A stretch of 64,000 nucleotides of DNA from Galeopsis tetrahit. Taxonomy: Eukaryota > Streptophyta > Magnoliopsida > Lamiales > Lamiaceae. The stretch covers positions 72,050,670 through 72,114,669 of the forward strand of contig OY776128.1 of assembly GCA_963675135.1 (NCBI GenBank), read 5' to 3'. The notes under the pieces are model-generated. The model did no database searches. It was given only the letters and a program-made list of their open reading frames with translations, and had not been told where the DNA came from. A program made the translations under genes and the position numbers. Below, piece after piece: positions 44,881 to 55,163 of this stretch; position 1 is the stretch's first letter, and every line of letters begins with the position of its first letter.

Positions 44881-45410
44881 TTAAGGCAAATGACACTAAC
44901 TTGGGCTCAAAATTTATAAGTTTTAGAGGTTAATTTTTTAAAACTATATATCTATCGATGATAAGGTATTGAGTCCATTACTGATTTTTCTTATAGAATT
45001 AAACACAGTATAGATTAATAATGCTTACTTTTGAGTTTAAAAAATATATAAGAAATTTATAGGCTTTATTTTGACATTCAATTCAAACTCGTATACATTT
45101 TGGAAGAAATATACCAACACTTCCTCAAAATTTAATTATTAAGAGTTACTTTTAACAAAATTTGAATTCAATACATGAACGAATTTAAGCTTTAATATCA
45201 TTAAAAAAAAATCATCTAAAAATTCGATGGTAAAATTAGTTCATTTATAATGAATTTCCTAACAATTACAATTGTGCATTTACAGGCTTCCCTTGGGGGT
45301 TGAAGATGCGGTTAGTTGAGTTGAGGATATTGCGTTGAACGATTATCCAAAATAAATTAGACACGCTTAGATGAATTGAGTTGTGAATCTAGTTTCGTAA
45401 TTCCGTACCG
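44881..45410. other. Intergenic, no gene seen
   Basis: AT-rich sequence between the split element and the hAT MITE. No element ends or coding sequence are recognised. Confidence 0.35.
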
Positions 45411-45418
45411 TTTGTAAT

Positions 45419-45853
45419 TAGGGATGGCAATGGGGCCCTGCCCCGCGACCTGCTGCGGGGCAACATTTCGTGGCCTGCCCTGTCTGTGCAAGTCATTGCC
45501 CTGCCCTGTTCCATACACTCCAAAATTCCAAGTAAAATATGCAGATTAAATTAAATTAAACAATAAAATAAATATTAAAAATTCACAATTAAAAATACTT
45601 AACAGCAAACAAAATAATCAAATTCAAAATACTTAAAAACAAACAAAATAATCAAATGTATATATATTATATATATATATATATATTTTTTATTTAGGGC
45701 AGGGCAGGGCAGATTTTTATAATACATGTATCCATGCCTGCCCTGCGTGCGGGGCGGGGCAGATTTGCCCTGTTTTAAGGATGGGGCAGGGCGGATCTAA
45801 ACCTCTCAGAGCAGGGCGGGTCGACTTCGGGGCAGGTCATTTTGTCATCCCTA
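45419..45853. mobile_element. hAT-type MITE, 8-bp duplication TTTGTAAT
   Basis: The left end TAGGGATGGCAATGGGGC and the right end read in reverse TAGGGATGACAAAATGAC are inverted. TTTGTAAT is exact at 45411-45418 and 45854-45861. The two arms are rich in GGGGCAGGGC and CCTGCCCTG, and the centre is AT-rich with a (TA)n tract (45659-45690). It is the intact relative of the element split by the LINE at 30726/37405. Confidence 0.88.
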
Positions 45854-45861
45854 TTTGTAAT

Positions 45862-46400
45862 AGTACACCACTTATTAAGTAATAGTATTACGTTTACTAT
45901 AAAAAAAATTCTATACCGTTCAGCATATTTTTGTGTGTAAAATGTTATGGTATTATATTTTAAACGCAGTAGTATTAATTTATAAATGATGTAGTATTAT
46001 AAAGTGAAAGAAATTGCCAACTGGATGTATGTAAGTATGTTTTATGTTAATATTGTTTAATTGCAAAGGTGCAACTGTTTCATGTTAATATTGTGTAATT
46101 GCAATCACTAGAATTCAAAATAATTGATAATCAAATCTAGAAGAATGAAAATAATATTTTTGTTTTCATATAAAATATGAGAGAAAAATCAAACACGTAT
46201 TAGTCTCCTCGACCATAAAAAAGAACCGAGAATTAATTAAACCAAACTGTTTTGGTGGAAAAGAAAAAAGGGGTATTAAATCCATTATCCACGCTAAAAA
46301 AAGAAAAAGAAACACCCAAACAAAATGGATTATATTGACACACACAACAAAAAAATATTTTAATTCTCCAATTCCAACTTTAAGTTCATCTTATACTTAC
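45862..46400. other. Intergenic, no gene seen
   Basis: AT-rich, with a short direct repeat TTTCATGTTAATATTGT / TTTTATGTTAATATTGT at about 46040 and 46078. No coding evidence. Confidence 0.35.
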
Positions 46401-46535
46401 AGGACATGATTGGTATGGGGTAATGGGCTTAGAATGAAATGAACATTCATGGACCTATTCCTAATCTCATGATTGATATATTTTTTTACACGGAATCGTG
46501 GTGATTCCCAAAAATAAAGAATTCTGATTCCTCTC

Positions 46536-47341
46536 TGATACGACATAATGATGTCATATCTCAGAAGAAACCTTAAAGACACATCCTCTGATCACCTCAG
46601 CTAAAAATTATCGAATATTAAGGGACCTCTTGGACTTGAGATAATCATCTAGAGCATAAATGGACATAGACTCCTTAAGGGCAGAGGAAAGGTTCTCTGA
46701 CCTCTCATCTACCAGAGCAGATCACACCACGTCACCTCCTTGGATGACCAGATCTGATATGAAGAATTTGTAGAGAAGACACCTCAACTCCTCCTCTGAA
46801 TTGTCAGAGGAGAGTCGATTCAGCTCAGAGCTGAAATGATATTTCCTCGTGGGTAAAATCGGTTCTCTCCTTTGCACTTCCAGAGGAGAGAGGGTGGACC
46901 TATGAATTCACAGTTTTACCTCTAGGAGACAAACAAGTATAAACATAATCTCTTAATGTTAGAGTATTCTCAGATATCTGAGGGTGCACTGCCAGAGAAC
47001 TTATGGCGTGTCAGATTCGTACAATGATGTGATTCCCAGCTGATATCAAACCCTAGCTCTCGAATTGACCATTATAACCCCAGGTAAAAGAGGTATATAA
47101 GCTTCCAATCAATTTCTTGAAGGAAAAGTCTCTATTATTACTCCATTACTCTCTCTCTCCCCCCAAAAAATTCGACTCTTTCATATTATCTCCTGATTAT
47201 TCATAAAATGGGACTGACTTGAGCGTCGGAGGGCCGTCGCCGGAGCCCTCTCCGGCCCAGTTTTCTGTGCAGGTCAACCAATTTGAAGATCGAGATGTCC
47301 GAGGTCCGTCTCTCAACTACGAACGAGACTTGGTCATATCA
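46536..47341 (+). repeat. 5' LTR
   Basis: 806 bp, TG...CA. A TATA-like TATATAAG at about 47094-47102 would start transcription near 47125, placing the R/U5 part downstream. A GGCCGTCGCCGGAGCCCTCT stretch near the 3' side is shared with the solo LTR at 28208. Confidence 0.95.
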
Positions 47342-47343
47342 AA

Positions 47344-47361
47344 TGGCGCCGTCTGTGGGAA
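47344..47361 (+). promoter_or_regulatory. Primer-binding site
   Basis: TGGCGCCGTCTGTGGGAA begins two bases after the 5' LTR. The TGGCGCC start complements the 3' end of a tRNA ending GGCGCCA. This form is frequent in plant Ty3/gypsy (Tat-like) elements. The exact tRNA is not settled. Confidence 0.75.
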
Positions 47362-47579
47362 ATCCGGGTTGAGGCGTGAGGATTTCCAGAATTCTGGGAT
47401 GAGCTATTCCCAAAAATCTTCAAGAAATTGAAGAAATCAACGTTATCTATACGATACTTCAAATGGCCCAAATCATTTGAAAACTCTTGTGTAAAGTCTA
47501 GTGGAGCATCAATCGTACGACGATGCTACCATGACTGTGGTGGCGGTATTCCTGCATTACCTTTTCCGTTGCCCCCATA

Positions 47580-48233
47580 GTGACATCAGAGCTTCGCGCA
47601 GAAGCAGAACCCGCCCAGATCTGCGCCGCCGCCCGATTGAGCGCCCCTACACCGCGGCGCGCTTATGTTGTTGTTTCTCGCTTCCATAAAGTCGCCCCTA
47701 ACCACCGCAGATCCTCTGTTGAAAGCGTTGTCCGCATCGAGTTGCCGGAGCCTTGCACGCGGGCAAGGGGAAGACTCAATAGCCCCCAAAATGATAAAAC
47801 CCCAAATTTTTAAGATGCGTGAATCTACCGTCTGAATAACCAGAAAACTTCCCAAAATCCAATGACAGGGAGAATTTCGTTCTCAGCTTTTCATTTACAA
47901 TTTTTCGTTTAGTTAGGTGTTTGGAATTTTAACACCTTGGCTCTCCTTACTCGTGTATCAGGCCAGGTCTGCTCGCGGTTGAGCACGACCTGAATTTCAA
48001 GGAAAACGAGCTGACAGAGCTCTGCCTCAACTTCTTAATTCAATGGTGGAAACACTCCATGGACTCTAAGTACATAGCCGATTATTTATGAGATTCTGGG
48101 CAAAGGTTTGGCTGTTTTAACTCCATTCCTTAATTCGCCTTTGATCAGGGAAATGCTTATGACCTCTGTATTGAAAGAAACATCATTACATCAATATTCG
48201 AGAGGATTGTGCGAACAGATGCTGCACATAAAA
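47580..48233 (+). pseudogene. Gene-like fragments inside the LTR element
   Basis: This GC-richer block next to the primer-binding region has several protein-like pieces. At 47580-47813 a frame begins MTSELRAEAEPAQICAAARL and includes RRAYVVVSRFHKVAP. At about 47969-48091 the plus strand reads FKENELTELCLNFLIQWWKH and then DSKYIADYL before a stop. At 48111-48233 it reads LTPFLNSPLIREMLMTSVLK. The pieces are in different frames with stops between them. The composition, with Trp, Cys and amphipathic helices, is unlike the AT-rich surroundings and resembles exons of a host gene. I do not recognise the gene. Capture by the retrotransposon is an inference. Confidence 0.35.
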
Positions 48234-49445
48234 TGATGGAGGAATGAAGTCTGCAGATAATTAATTGACTCAGTCGATACATGCTCTACAACTTGAGGGA
48301 GGTATCTCTACTCTTTTTATGTGAATCAAAATGGAAATATTGCTTGAAAACGCACTTATGATTGATGAGCTAGTCATAATTACTTTTGAAAAATTAGTTC
48401 GTATAAGAAATATAAACCTAGCATGGGAACATGTGTTAAATATGATAAGATATGATCCTTGTAAGTACTTAAGAATAAATACTCAAAGCGAAGCTTCTAT
48501 GTCCAGAAATGTGTGATATTCTAGTTCCTAAAGGGCATGGCATGATGTGATCGAAATTCTGGATTCGATCTTTCGAGGTGAAGCTCAAGCGTTATTGAGT
48601 TATTATTTTTTGGCCATCATTGTTGAAGAATCAAAGATTGTAAAAAAAAAAAATATATGGCTATCAAATTGTTTTATTGCTTTATATGGGGATGTTATAA
48701 CATTCACAGTCTGTATTTCAAAGAAAAATACTTGATTCTAGACCATAGATTGTAGCATAACACTCTTCCAATCAATTCAGTAGATGGCTCATAATAAAGT
48801 AAAACTTGTAACTTGATTAATTCTTTCTTTGAGGGGGCATTGCTTGATATTGATGGTGTGTTGTTTGACATTTGTTGTGAAGATCACATGTTAAGCAAAT
48901 TAAGTAAAAAGTAATGAGTTATCAACATTTGTTAGTCCCTGATATCTTATATCCAGCAAGTAGACTTGCTATGTCATGAATATTATATAAATGTGTCAAC
49001 TGGTTATATGGTTTTGCTTTCTGCTAAGTTCTGTGTGTGACTGGTGAGTGCAACTGTCTTATTATGCCCTCTATTTGATTCTCACTTTTGGTCATGAGAC
49101 AACAAAGGTATGAAATGGTAAGTTATTATGAAAATTGCACGCTCGCTAAATTAAGAATTTTATTGATCGCAAATGCATGCTGCTGAATATGATGTTAATT
49201 CTATGTCTAACAAGCCCGAAAGTCTGAGACATTCAATTGCTTTGATTTGCTTTTGAGAATTTATTATAGAAGCTTGTGGAAGAACAACAATGTTCCGAAG
49301 AAATGCGAAAAAAAGAAGAATTCCGCTCCACAAAAATGATGGGGGAATGAATGAACCCAACTGATTCATGCTTGACAACCTAAGGGAGGTATCTCTGCAC
49401 TTTTATGTGAATCGAAATTGTAATATTGCTTGAAGAAAGATAATT
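48205..49445. repeat. Diverged internal duplication
   Basis: A passage of about 130 bp at 48210-48355 (ATGATGG.GGAATGAA, then ACTTGAGGGAGGTATCTCT, then ATATTGCTTGAA) recurs at 49315-49440 with substitutions. The two copies are about 1.1 kb apart in direct orientation within the LTR element interior. No function is apparent. Confidence 0.6.
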
Positions 49446-49905
49446 GATTGATACGTTATTTAGAATTAATTTTGAAAAATTAATCTGTGAAGGAAATCCG
49501 GAGTAACATGCAATCTATTTGCTGATTAGTTATAAGACTAATCGGATACTTGAATGGGGCTTGTTGATATGATGAATTTGAGTGAGAAGAATAATTTATC
49601 TGTAATAGATAAGTGAAAGAATTTGGAAGAATTCCGTCTCATCTAAAAGTCCGAACTGGTAGAGAGGTGGGGAATTAATTCTAGTATATTAATTCCTAAC
49701 AATAAGAACGCGTGATTGTGATGGAGTAAATTTGAATCATCCTAGAATTGATCTCTAAAACTTGGTTTAAACGAATGAACATCATTTTGGAGTCTTAATT
49801 TCTGAGAATAAATGGTGTTTGACCTTATACTGAAGAGATATGTTGCCTTTTTGCTGAAAATTTTCTGATTATGTGGCTAGGAAGCTTGATCTAGATAAAC
49901 TAGTA

Positions 49906-50146
49906 CTCCCTCCGTCTCGGATATCTTAGGTAGGTGGACACGTAAATTAATAAAGTGTAATAATGAGTGGAGTTTTGAGGGGTAATTTTGTAAAACTTTA
50001 TGTATAAAGTAAAGAATGAGTTGACTTTTGTATATGTGTGGAGAAAAAATAATGACATTTGTGTAAAATTGGAGATATTGTGAGGGTGAAGTTTATAAAG
50101 GGTTTTCTATTTTAAGGGTGTGAAAGTTATTGAGAGACGGAGGGAG
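49906..50146. mobile_element. Stowaway-like MITE inside the LTR element
   Basis: It runs from CTCCCTCCGTCTCGGATATC to ATTGAGAGACGGAGGGAG, with good inverted ends and TA flanks at 49904-49905 and 50147-50148. The right-hand LTR element interior is otherwise repeat arrays. The MITE may have been inherited within the family or inserted later. Confidence 0.85.
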
Positions 50147-50540
50147 TATATGCTTCGATTTGCATAAATGACAACTCCTTAACTAAGATATTATGGAAAA
50201 TGATTTAAATCTATTTGTTTAGCGTGAATGTTAATCGTCTCAATCAATATGATATGATATGTATTGAGTATGTGATAAGATTTGCATGAGAATGCACTTT
50301 TTATTGAATGTACACTAGAATATTGACAAAACATGTACCAAATCTTGGTATAAATTGTTATTTAACCTTTATATTGTGAGGTTGAATGGTCAGGAGCAGA
50401 AATTCTTGCAGGAGAATTTTTGAGAAGGTTGCCAACACTTATGTAAATTTAATGACTGAATGACAGATCCATCGTTGAGGAATGAAAACAATCTCGCCAT
50501 GGGACAATGCTCGACACTGGATTTTCAACGAGATACACAA

Positions 50541-51070
50541 CTCCCCGAGGAGTATAAACAACTCAGATAAGAGTATAAAATCTAACTCTGAAAGAGCAAG
50601 TGATGCTCATTATATTTGGAGTATAAACAACTCCCCGAGGAGTATAAACAACTCAGATAAGAGTATAAAATCTAACTCTGAAAGAGCATGAATTGCTCAT
50701 TATATTTGGAGTATAAACAACTCCCCGAGGAGTATAAACAACTCAGATAAGAGTATAAAATCTAACTCTGAAAGAGCAAGTGCTGCTTATTATATTTGGA
50801 GTATAAACAACTCCCCGAGGAGTATAAACAACTCAGATAAGAGTATAAAATCTAACTCTGAAAGAGCAAGTGATGCTCATTATATTTGGAGTATAAACAA
50901 CTCCCCGAGGAGTATAAACAACTCAGATAAGAGTATAAAATCTAACTCTGAAAGAGCATGAATTGCTCATTATATTTGGAGTATAAACAACTCAGATAAG
51001 AGTATAAAATCTAACTCTGAAAGAGCAAGTGCTGCTTATTATATTTGGAGTATAAACAACCCCCCGAGGA
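50541..51070 (+). repeat. 90-bp tandem array, about six copies
   Basis: The unit starts CTCCCCGAGGAGTATAAACA, continues with AACTCAGATAAGAGTATAAA and a GAAAGAGCAAGTG stretch, and recurs every 90 bp exactly (CTCCCCGAGG at 50541, 50631, 50721, 50811 and 50901). The next copy lacks about 19 bp. A variant copy with GAGCATGAATTGC alternates with GAGCAAGTGATGC, so higher-order amplification is likely. The period is a multiple of three, and one frame is open across the first units, but the variant introduces a stop. Confidence 0.95.
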
Positions 51071-51878
51071 CTATAAACCCTCTGCTTCAAAGTTCAAAGC
51101 TTGAATCAAGAGGAGTTCCGAAAATCTTTGAAGGAAATATCCATCTAGAAAGAGAGTTCATCTCATACCGGGGGAGTAGTGCATGCAAACATAAGTACTA
51201 ATATCAGAAAATAACTTGGAGAATGGAGAATCCAATAAGGTACACGATGAACTCCCTCTGAAACTAAGTAATCACATTGAAATATTTTCAAGATCTAGAA
51301 AATATTTTTAAGTTGAGTTAGTGTTGAAAGATTTTCAACTCTAATGTGAATTATAGCGTGAAATATTTTCAAGTATTAGAAAATATCTTGAATTATTGAG
51401 TGTTGAATTACTTCAACTCTAAAATAAGTTGTTGCACAAAATATTTTCCAGTGATAGAAAATATTTTGAGTGATTGAAGGTTGATTAATTTTAACTTTGA
51501 AGTGAATGCATTGGGCTATCTTGCTTGAAAATTGATTTTCAATGCTTTTTGGGAAAAAATGCTAATTGGATATGATTTTTGAAATGAAAATGCGTTGTGA
51601 GATTGATGTTTCAACTGTGGGATGTTGAATGTGCTTTTGGATCATGTGATGAAATAAAATGATATTTGCATGAACATATGGTTTATGTCCCGAAGTAAGA
51701 TATGCTCATTAATATGCTCAATATGTCAATTATCAAGATTGAACAAAAATGATTGGATGTCGAATCATTTGTTTGGTTTGTTGTTGAGAAAAACACTTGT
51801 GGTGGTGGATCACATCCTAGTTGCATCTGTGCGAACTGAGCTTGGATCAGAGAAAAATTGATCAATCCCATTACAAGA

Positions 51879-52016
51879 ACTCTTAGGAGTATATATTACT
51901 TTTGGGAGAGTATAATCCCTATGAACTCTTAGGAGTATAAATCACTTTTGGGAGAGTATAATCCCTATAAACTCTTAGGAGTATAAATCACTTTTGAGAG
52001 AGTATAATCTCTATGA
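51879..52016 (+). repeat. 46-bp tandem array, three copies
   Basis: ACTCTTAGGAGTATA starts at 51879, 51925 and 51971. Each unit continues with CACTTTTGGGAGAGTATAAT or a near match. The AGGAGTATAAA wording is shared with the 90-bp array, so the two arrays share an ancestral motif. Confidence 0.9.
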
Positions 52017-52139
52017 AAACAACTCCCCGAGGAGCATAAACCATCTAGAGTGTAAAATCAGAATTTTATGAGGAATAACATTATCGAGCTCAGAGCAAGC
52101 TTGAGAAAAGAAAAATGAAAGTAAAGAGAAACAATGAAG

Positions 52140-52990
52140 ATGAAAATTCAAGAGGTGAATTATTTTCAAGTAAGAAAATATTTTTAAGTTGAAAGATTTT
52201 CAACTAAGATGAGAATTCAAGATGTGAATTCAATACGTGAATTATTTTCTAGTAAGAAAATATTTTTAAGTTGAAAGATTTTCAACTAAGATGAGAATTC
52301 AAGATGTGAATCCTAGACGTGAATTATTTTCAAGTAAGAAAATATTTTTAAGTTGAAAGATTTTCAACTAAGATGAGAATTCAAGATGTGAATTCAATAC
52401 GTGAATTATTTTCTAGTAAGAAAATATTTTTAAGTTGAAAGATTTTAAGCTAAGATGAGAATTCAAGATGTGAATTCTAGACGTGAATTATTTTCAAGTA
52501 AGAAAATATTTTTAAGTTGAAAGATTTTCAACTAAGATGAGAATTCAAGATGTGAATTCAATACGTGAATTATTTTCTAGTAAGAAAATATTTTTAAGTT
52601 GAAAGATTTTCAACTAAGATGAGAATTCAAGATGTGAATTATTTTCTAGTAAGAAAATATTTTTTAGTTGAAAGATTTTAAGCTAAGATGAGAAATCAAG
52701 ATGTGAATTATTTTCAAGTAAGAAATTATTTTTAAGTTGAAAGATTTTCAACTAAGATGAGAATTCAAGATGTGAATTCAATACGTGAATTATTTTCTAA
52801 TAAGAAAATATTTTTAAGTTGAAAGATTTTAAGTTAAGATGAGAATTCAAGATGTGAATTAAAGACGTGAATTATTTTCAAGTAAGAAAATATTTTTAAG
52901 TTGAAAGATTTTCATATAGACGAGAATACAAGATGTGAATTAAGACTTGAATTATTTTCAAGCTAGAAAATATTTTTGAGTTGAAAGATT
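52140..52990 (+). repeat. 82-bp tandem array, about ten copies
   Basis: The unit has GAATTCAAGATGTGAATT, then ACGTGAATTATTTTC, AGTAAGAAAATATTTTTAAG and TTGAAAGATTTTCAACTAAG. CAACTAAGAT recurs at 52201, 52283 and 52365, giving 82 bp. Some later copies are shortened. AAAGATTTTCAACT is a small inverted repeat within each unit. Related single units occur upstream at 51290-51480. Confidence 0.92.
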
Positions 52991-53236
52991 TTTAAATTAG
53001 AAGTTAATTTCGGAAGTGAAATATCTTCAAGTGTTAGAAAACATTTTAAGAGTTAAAAGAGATTCAATTCTGATTTGATTTGAGAACTGAAATATTTTTA
53101 TGACTTAGGAAATATGTTAAGTATTGAAAGTTGAGAGATGTTCAACTCTAAATTGAATTAATTCGTGATATATTTCACAACTCCCAAGAGATGTTATTCT
53201 GAACAATCACATCAGAAACGATGATAGTCCAGAATA

Positions 53237-53248
53237 GGGGGGAGTGGA
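53237..53248 (+). promoter_or_regulatory. Polypurine tract
   Basis: GGGGGGAGTGGA, preceded by AGAATA, lies directly before the 3' LTR, the normal position for plus-strand priming. Confidence 0.75.
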
Positions 53249-54054
53249 TGATACGACATAATGATGTCATATCTCAGAAGAAACCTTAAAGACACATCCT
53301 CTGATCACCTCAGCTAAAAATTATCGAATATTAAGGGACCTCTTGGACTTGAGATAATCATCTAGAGCATAAATGGACATAGACTCCTTAAGGGCAGAGG
53401 AAAGGTTCCCTGACCTCTCATCTACCAGAGCAGATCACACCACGTCACCTCCTTGGATGACCAGATCTGATATGAAGAATTTGTAGAGAAGACACCTCAA
53501 CTCCTCCTCTGAATTGTCAGAGGAGAGTCGATTCAGCTCAGAGCTGAAATGATATTTCCTCGTGGGTAAAATCGGTTCTCTCCTTTGCACTTCCAGAGGA
53601 GAGAGGGTGGACCTATGAATTCACAGTTTTACCTCTAGGAGACAAACAAGTATATACATAATCTCTTAATGTTAGAGTATTCTCAGATATCTGAGGGTGC
53701 ACTGCCAGAGCACTTATGGCGTGTCAGATTCGTACAATGATGTGATTCCCAGCTGATATCAAACCCTAGCTCTCGAATTGACCATTTTAACCCCAGGTAA
53801 AAGAGGTATATAAGCTTCCAATCAATTTCTTGAAGGAAAAGTCTCTATTATTACTCCATTACTCTCTCTCTCCCCCAAAAAAATTCGACTATTTCATATT
53901 ATCTCCTGATTATTCATAAAATGGGACTGACTTGAGCGTCGGAGGGCCGTCGTCGGAGCCCTCTCCGGCCCGGTTTTCTGTGCAGGTCAACCAATTTGAA
54001 GATCGAGATGTCCGAGGTCCGTCTCTCAACTACGAACGAGACTTGGTCATATCA
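53249..54054 (+). repeat. 3' LTR
   Basis: 806 bp, equal in length to the 5' LTR. I see 8 single-base differences and no net length change. The ends are TG...CA, followed by the CTCTC target copy. Confidence 0.95.
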
Positions 54055-54296
54055 CTCTCCATTCCCCTATCTTTACCCATTCCATTCTACGTGAAATGAA
54101 ATTATTTTTATTTTCTAAAAAAAAATATATCATTAAAAAAATATTTTTACAAAATTATCCTTATCAACAATTAAAAAGATTTTCATTAACCCTCTTATCC
54201 AACCTTAATCCACGATTAAATACGATATTCATTAACCTTCTTTAATCTAATTCATCCAAGAGGGAAGGATGCTGAGAAAGAAACACAGAAGAGAAA

Positions 54297-54429
54297 AACG
54301 CAGAAGAGAAGAACGCTCAGAAAAAAACGCATAAGAGAAGAACACTGAGAAAAAACGCAGAAGAGAAGAACGCTGAGAAAAAAACGCAGAAGAGAAGAAC
54401 GTTGAGAAAAAACGCAGAAGAGAAGAACT
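54297..54429. repeat. 29-bp minisatellite, about 4.5 copies
   Basis: The unit has AAGAGAAGAACGCTGAGAAA followed by AAACGCAG, with starts spaced about 29 bp (54314, 54343, 54372, 54401). A purine-rich strand is kept throughout. It lies in the right part of the split inverted-repeat element. Confidence 0.88.
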
Positions 54430-54524
54430 AGTCAAAGAATAGTAGTGTATTGTTGTTCTATATATACATACATAAGAACTCTCTGTTTCGTATATATATA
54501 TACTACTATGTTTCATTTTTGCTG

Positions 54525-54566
<42 letters not shown>

Positions 54567-55163
54567 CATGATTATCATTTTTTTTAAATAACGATTATTT
54601 ATATTTAGTTTTATTATTAAAATAATAGCATATTAATCAATTTAATATGTTTCTATAAAATATGTATAAGGGTATTTTAGTCATTTAAGATAAACTTTTT
54701 ACATTATTTTGCATTCATTTTATTATACCAATCATGAGAATGGAATCAATCAAGGAATGATTTTTTCATTCCTTGTCAATACCAATCATGAGAATGACCA
54801 TTCATACTTTCATTCCATTTAGACATTCATTCCATTCATGAGTTCATTCCATTCAATCACATTTTCATTCAGTCATACCAATCATGCCCTAAATATTTAA
54901 GTCATGGTAAATATGATATTGTGTAATTAAATTGCAAAACTAATAATGTACAGTATATATTTAGTGTTGACCATTTGTTGTCTCATACAAATTAACTTTC
55001 TCGATTATGAACTTTTATAAAGATATCCCATTCTGGTTCAGCATTGAGAGTTTTTAATTTTAGGATAATAATTAATATGTTATTTTTAATTAAAATTAAC
55101 GTGTTGCAATTTCGCCATACCATACAAACCACGCAAGTTATTATTATTATTATTAATTTATTA

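Larger units (their letters stand above)
46536..54054 (+). mobile_element. Young non-autonomous LTR retrotransposon, duplication CTCTC
   Basis: Two 806-bp LTRs (46536-47341 and 53249-54054) start TGATACGACA and end GGTCATATCA. CTCTC is exact at 46531-46535 and 54055-54059. A primer-binding-like site and a polypurine tract are in the expected places. I count 8 differences between the LTRs, about 1%. The 5.9-kb interior has no gag, protease, reverse transcriptase or integrase. It is made of gene-like fragments, a Stowaway-like MITE and 90-, 46- and 82-bp tandem arrays. This is a LARD-like element that must have been mobilised by proteins of an autonomous relative, probably a Ty3/gypsy element. 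Confidence 0.95.
46401..54890. mobile_element. Inverted-repeat element split by the LTR retrotransposon
   Basis: The left end AGGACATGATTGGTATGGGG (46401) and the right end read in reverse AGGGCATGATTGGTATGACT (54890) are inverted repeats. Removing the LTR element and one CTCTC leaves about 970 bp. The right part holds a 29-bp minisatellite, a (TA)n tract and a second internal ACCAATCATGAGAATG repeat. The GGGCATGATTGG ends suggest PIF/Harbinger or hAT. The flanks do not decide which. Confidence 0.6.

Noticed and set aside
47219..47431. 70-codon frame across the 5' LTR end
   Set aside because: It spans U5 and the primer-binding site. It is a chance frame in non-coding LTR sequence.
48331..48735. 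Two ~60-codon frames in the LTR element interior
   Set aside because: No domain resemblance, adjacent to a diverged internal duplication. Mentioned only as part of the possible captured region.
50541..52990. Regular repeats that might suggest a CRISPR array
   Set aside because: Units are contiguous tandem repeats without unique spacers, lie inside an LTR retrotransposon, and the genome is a plant's.
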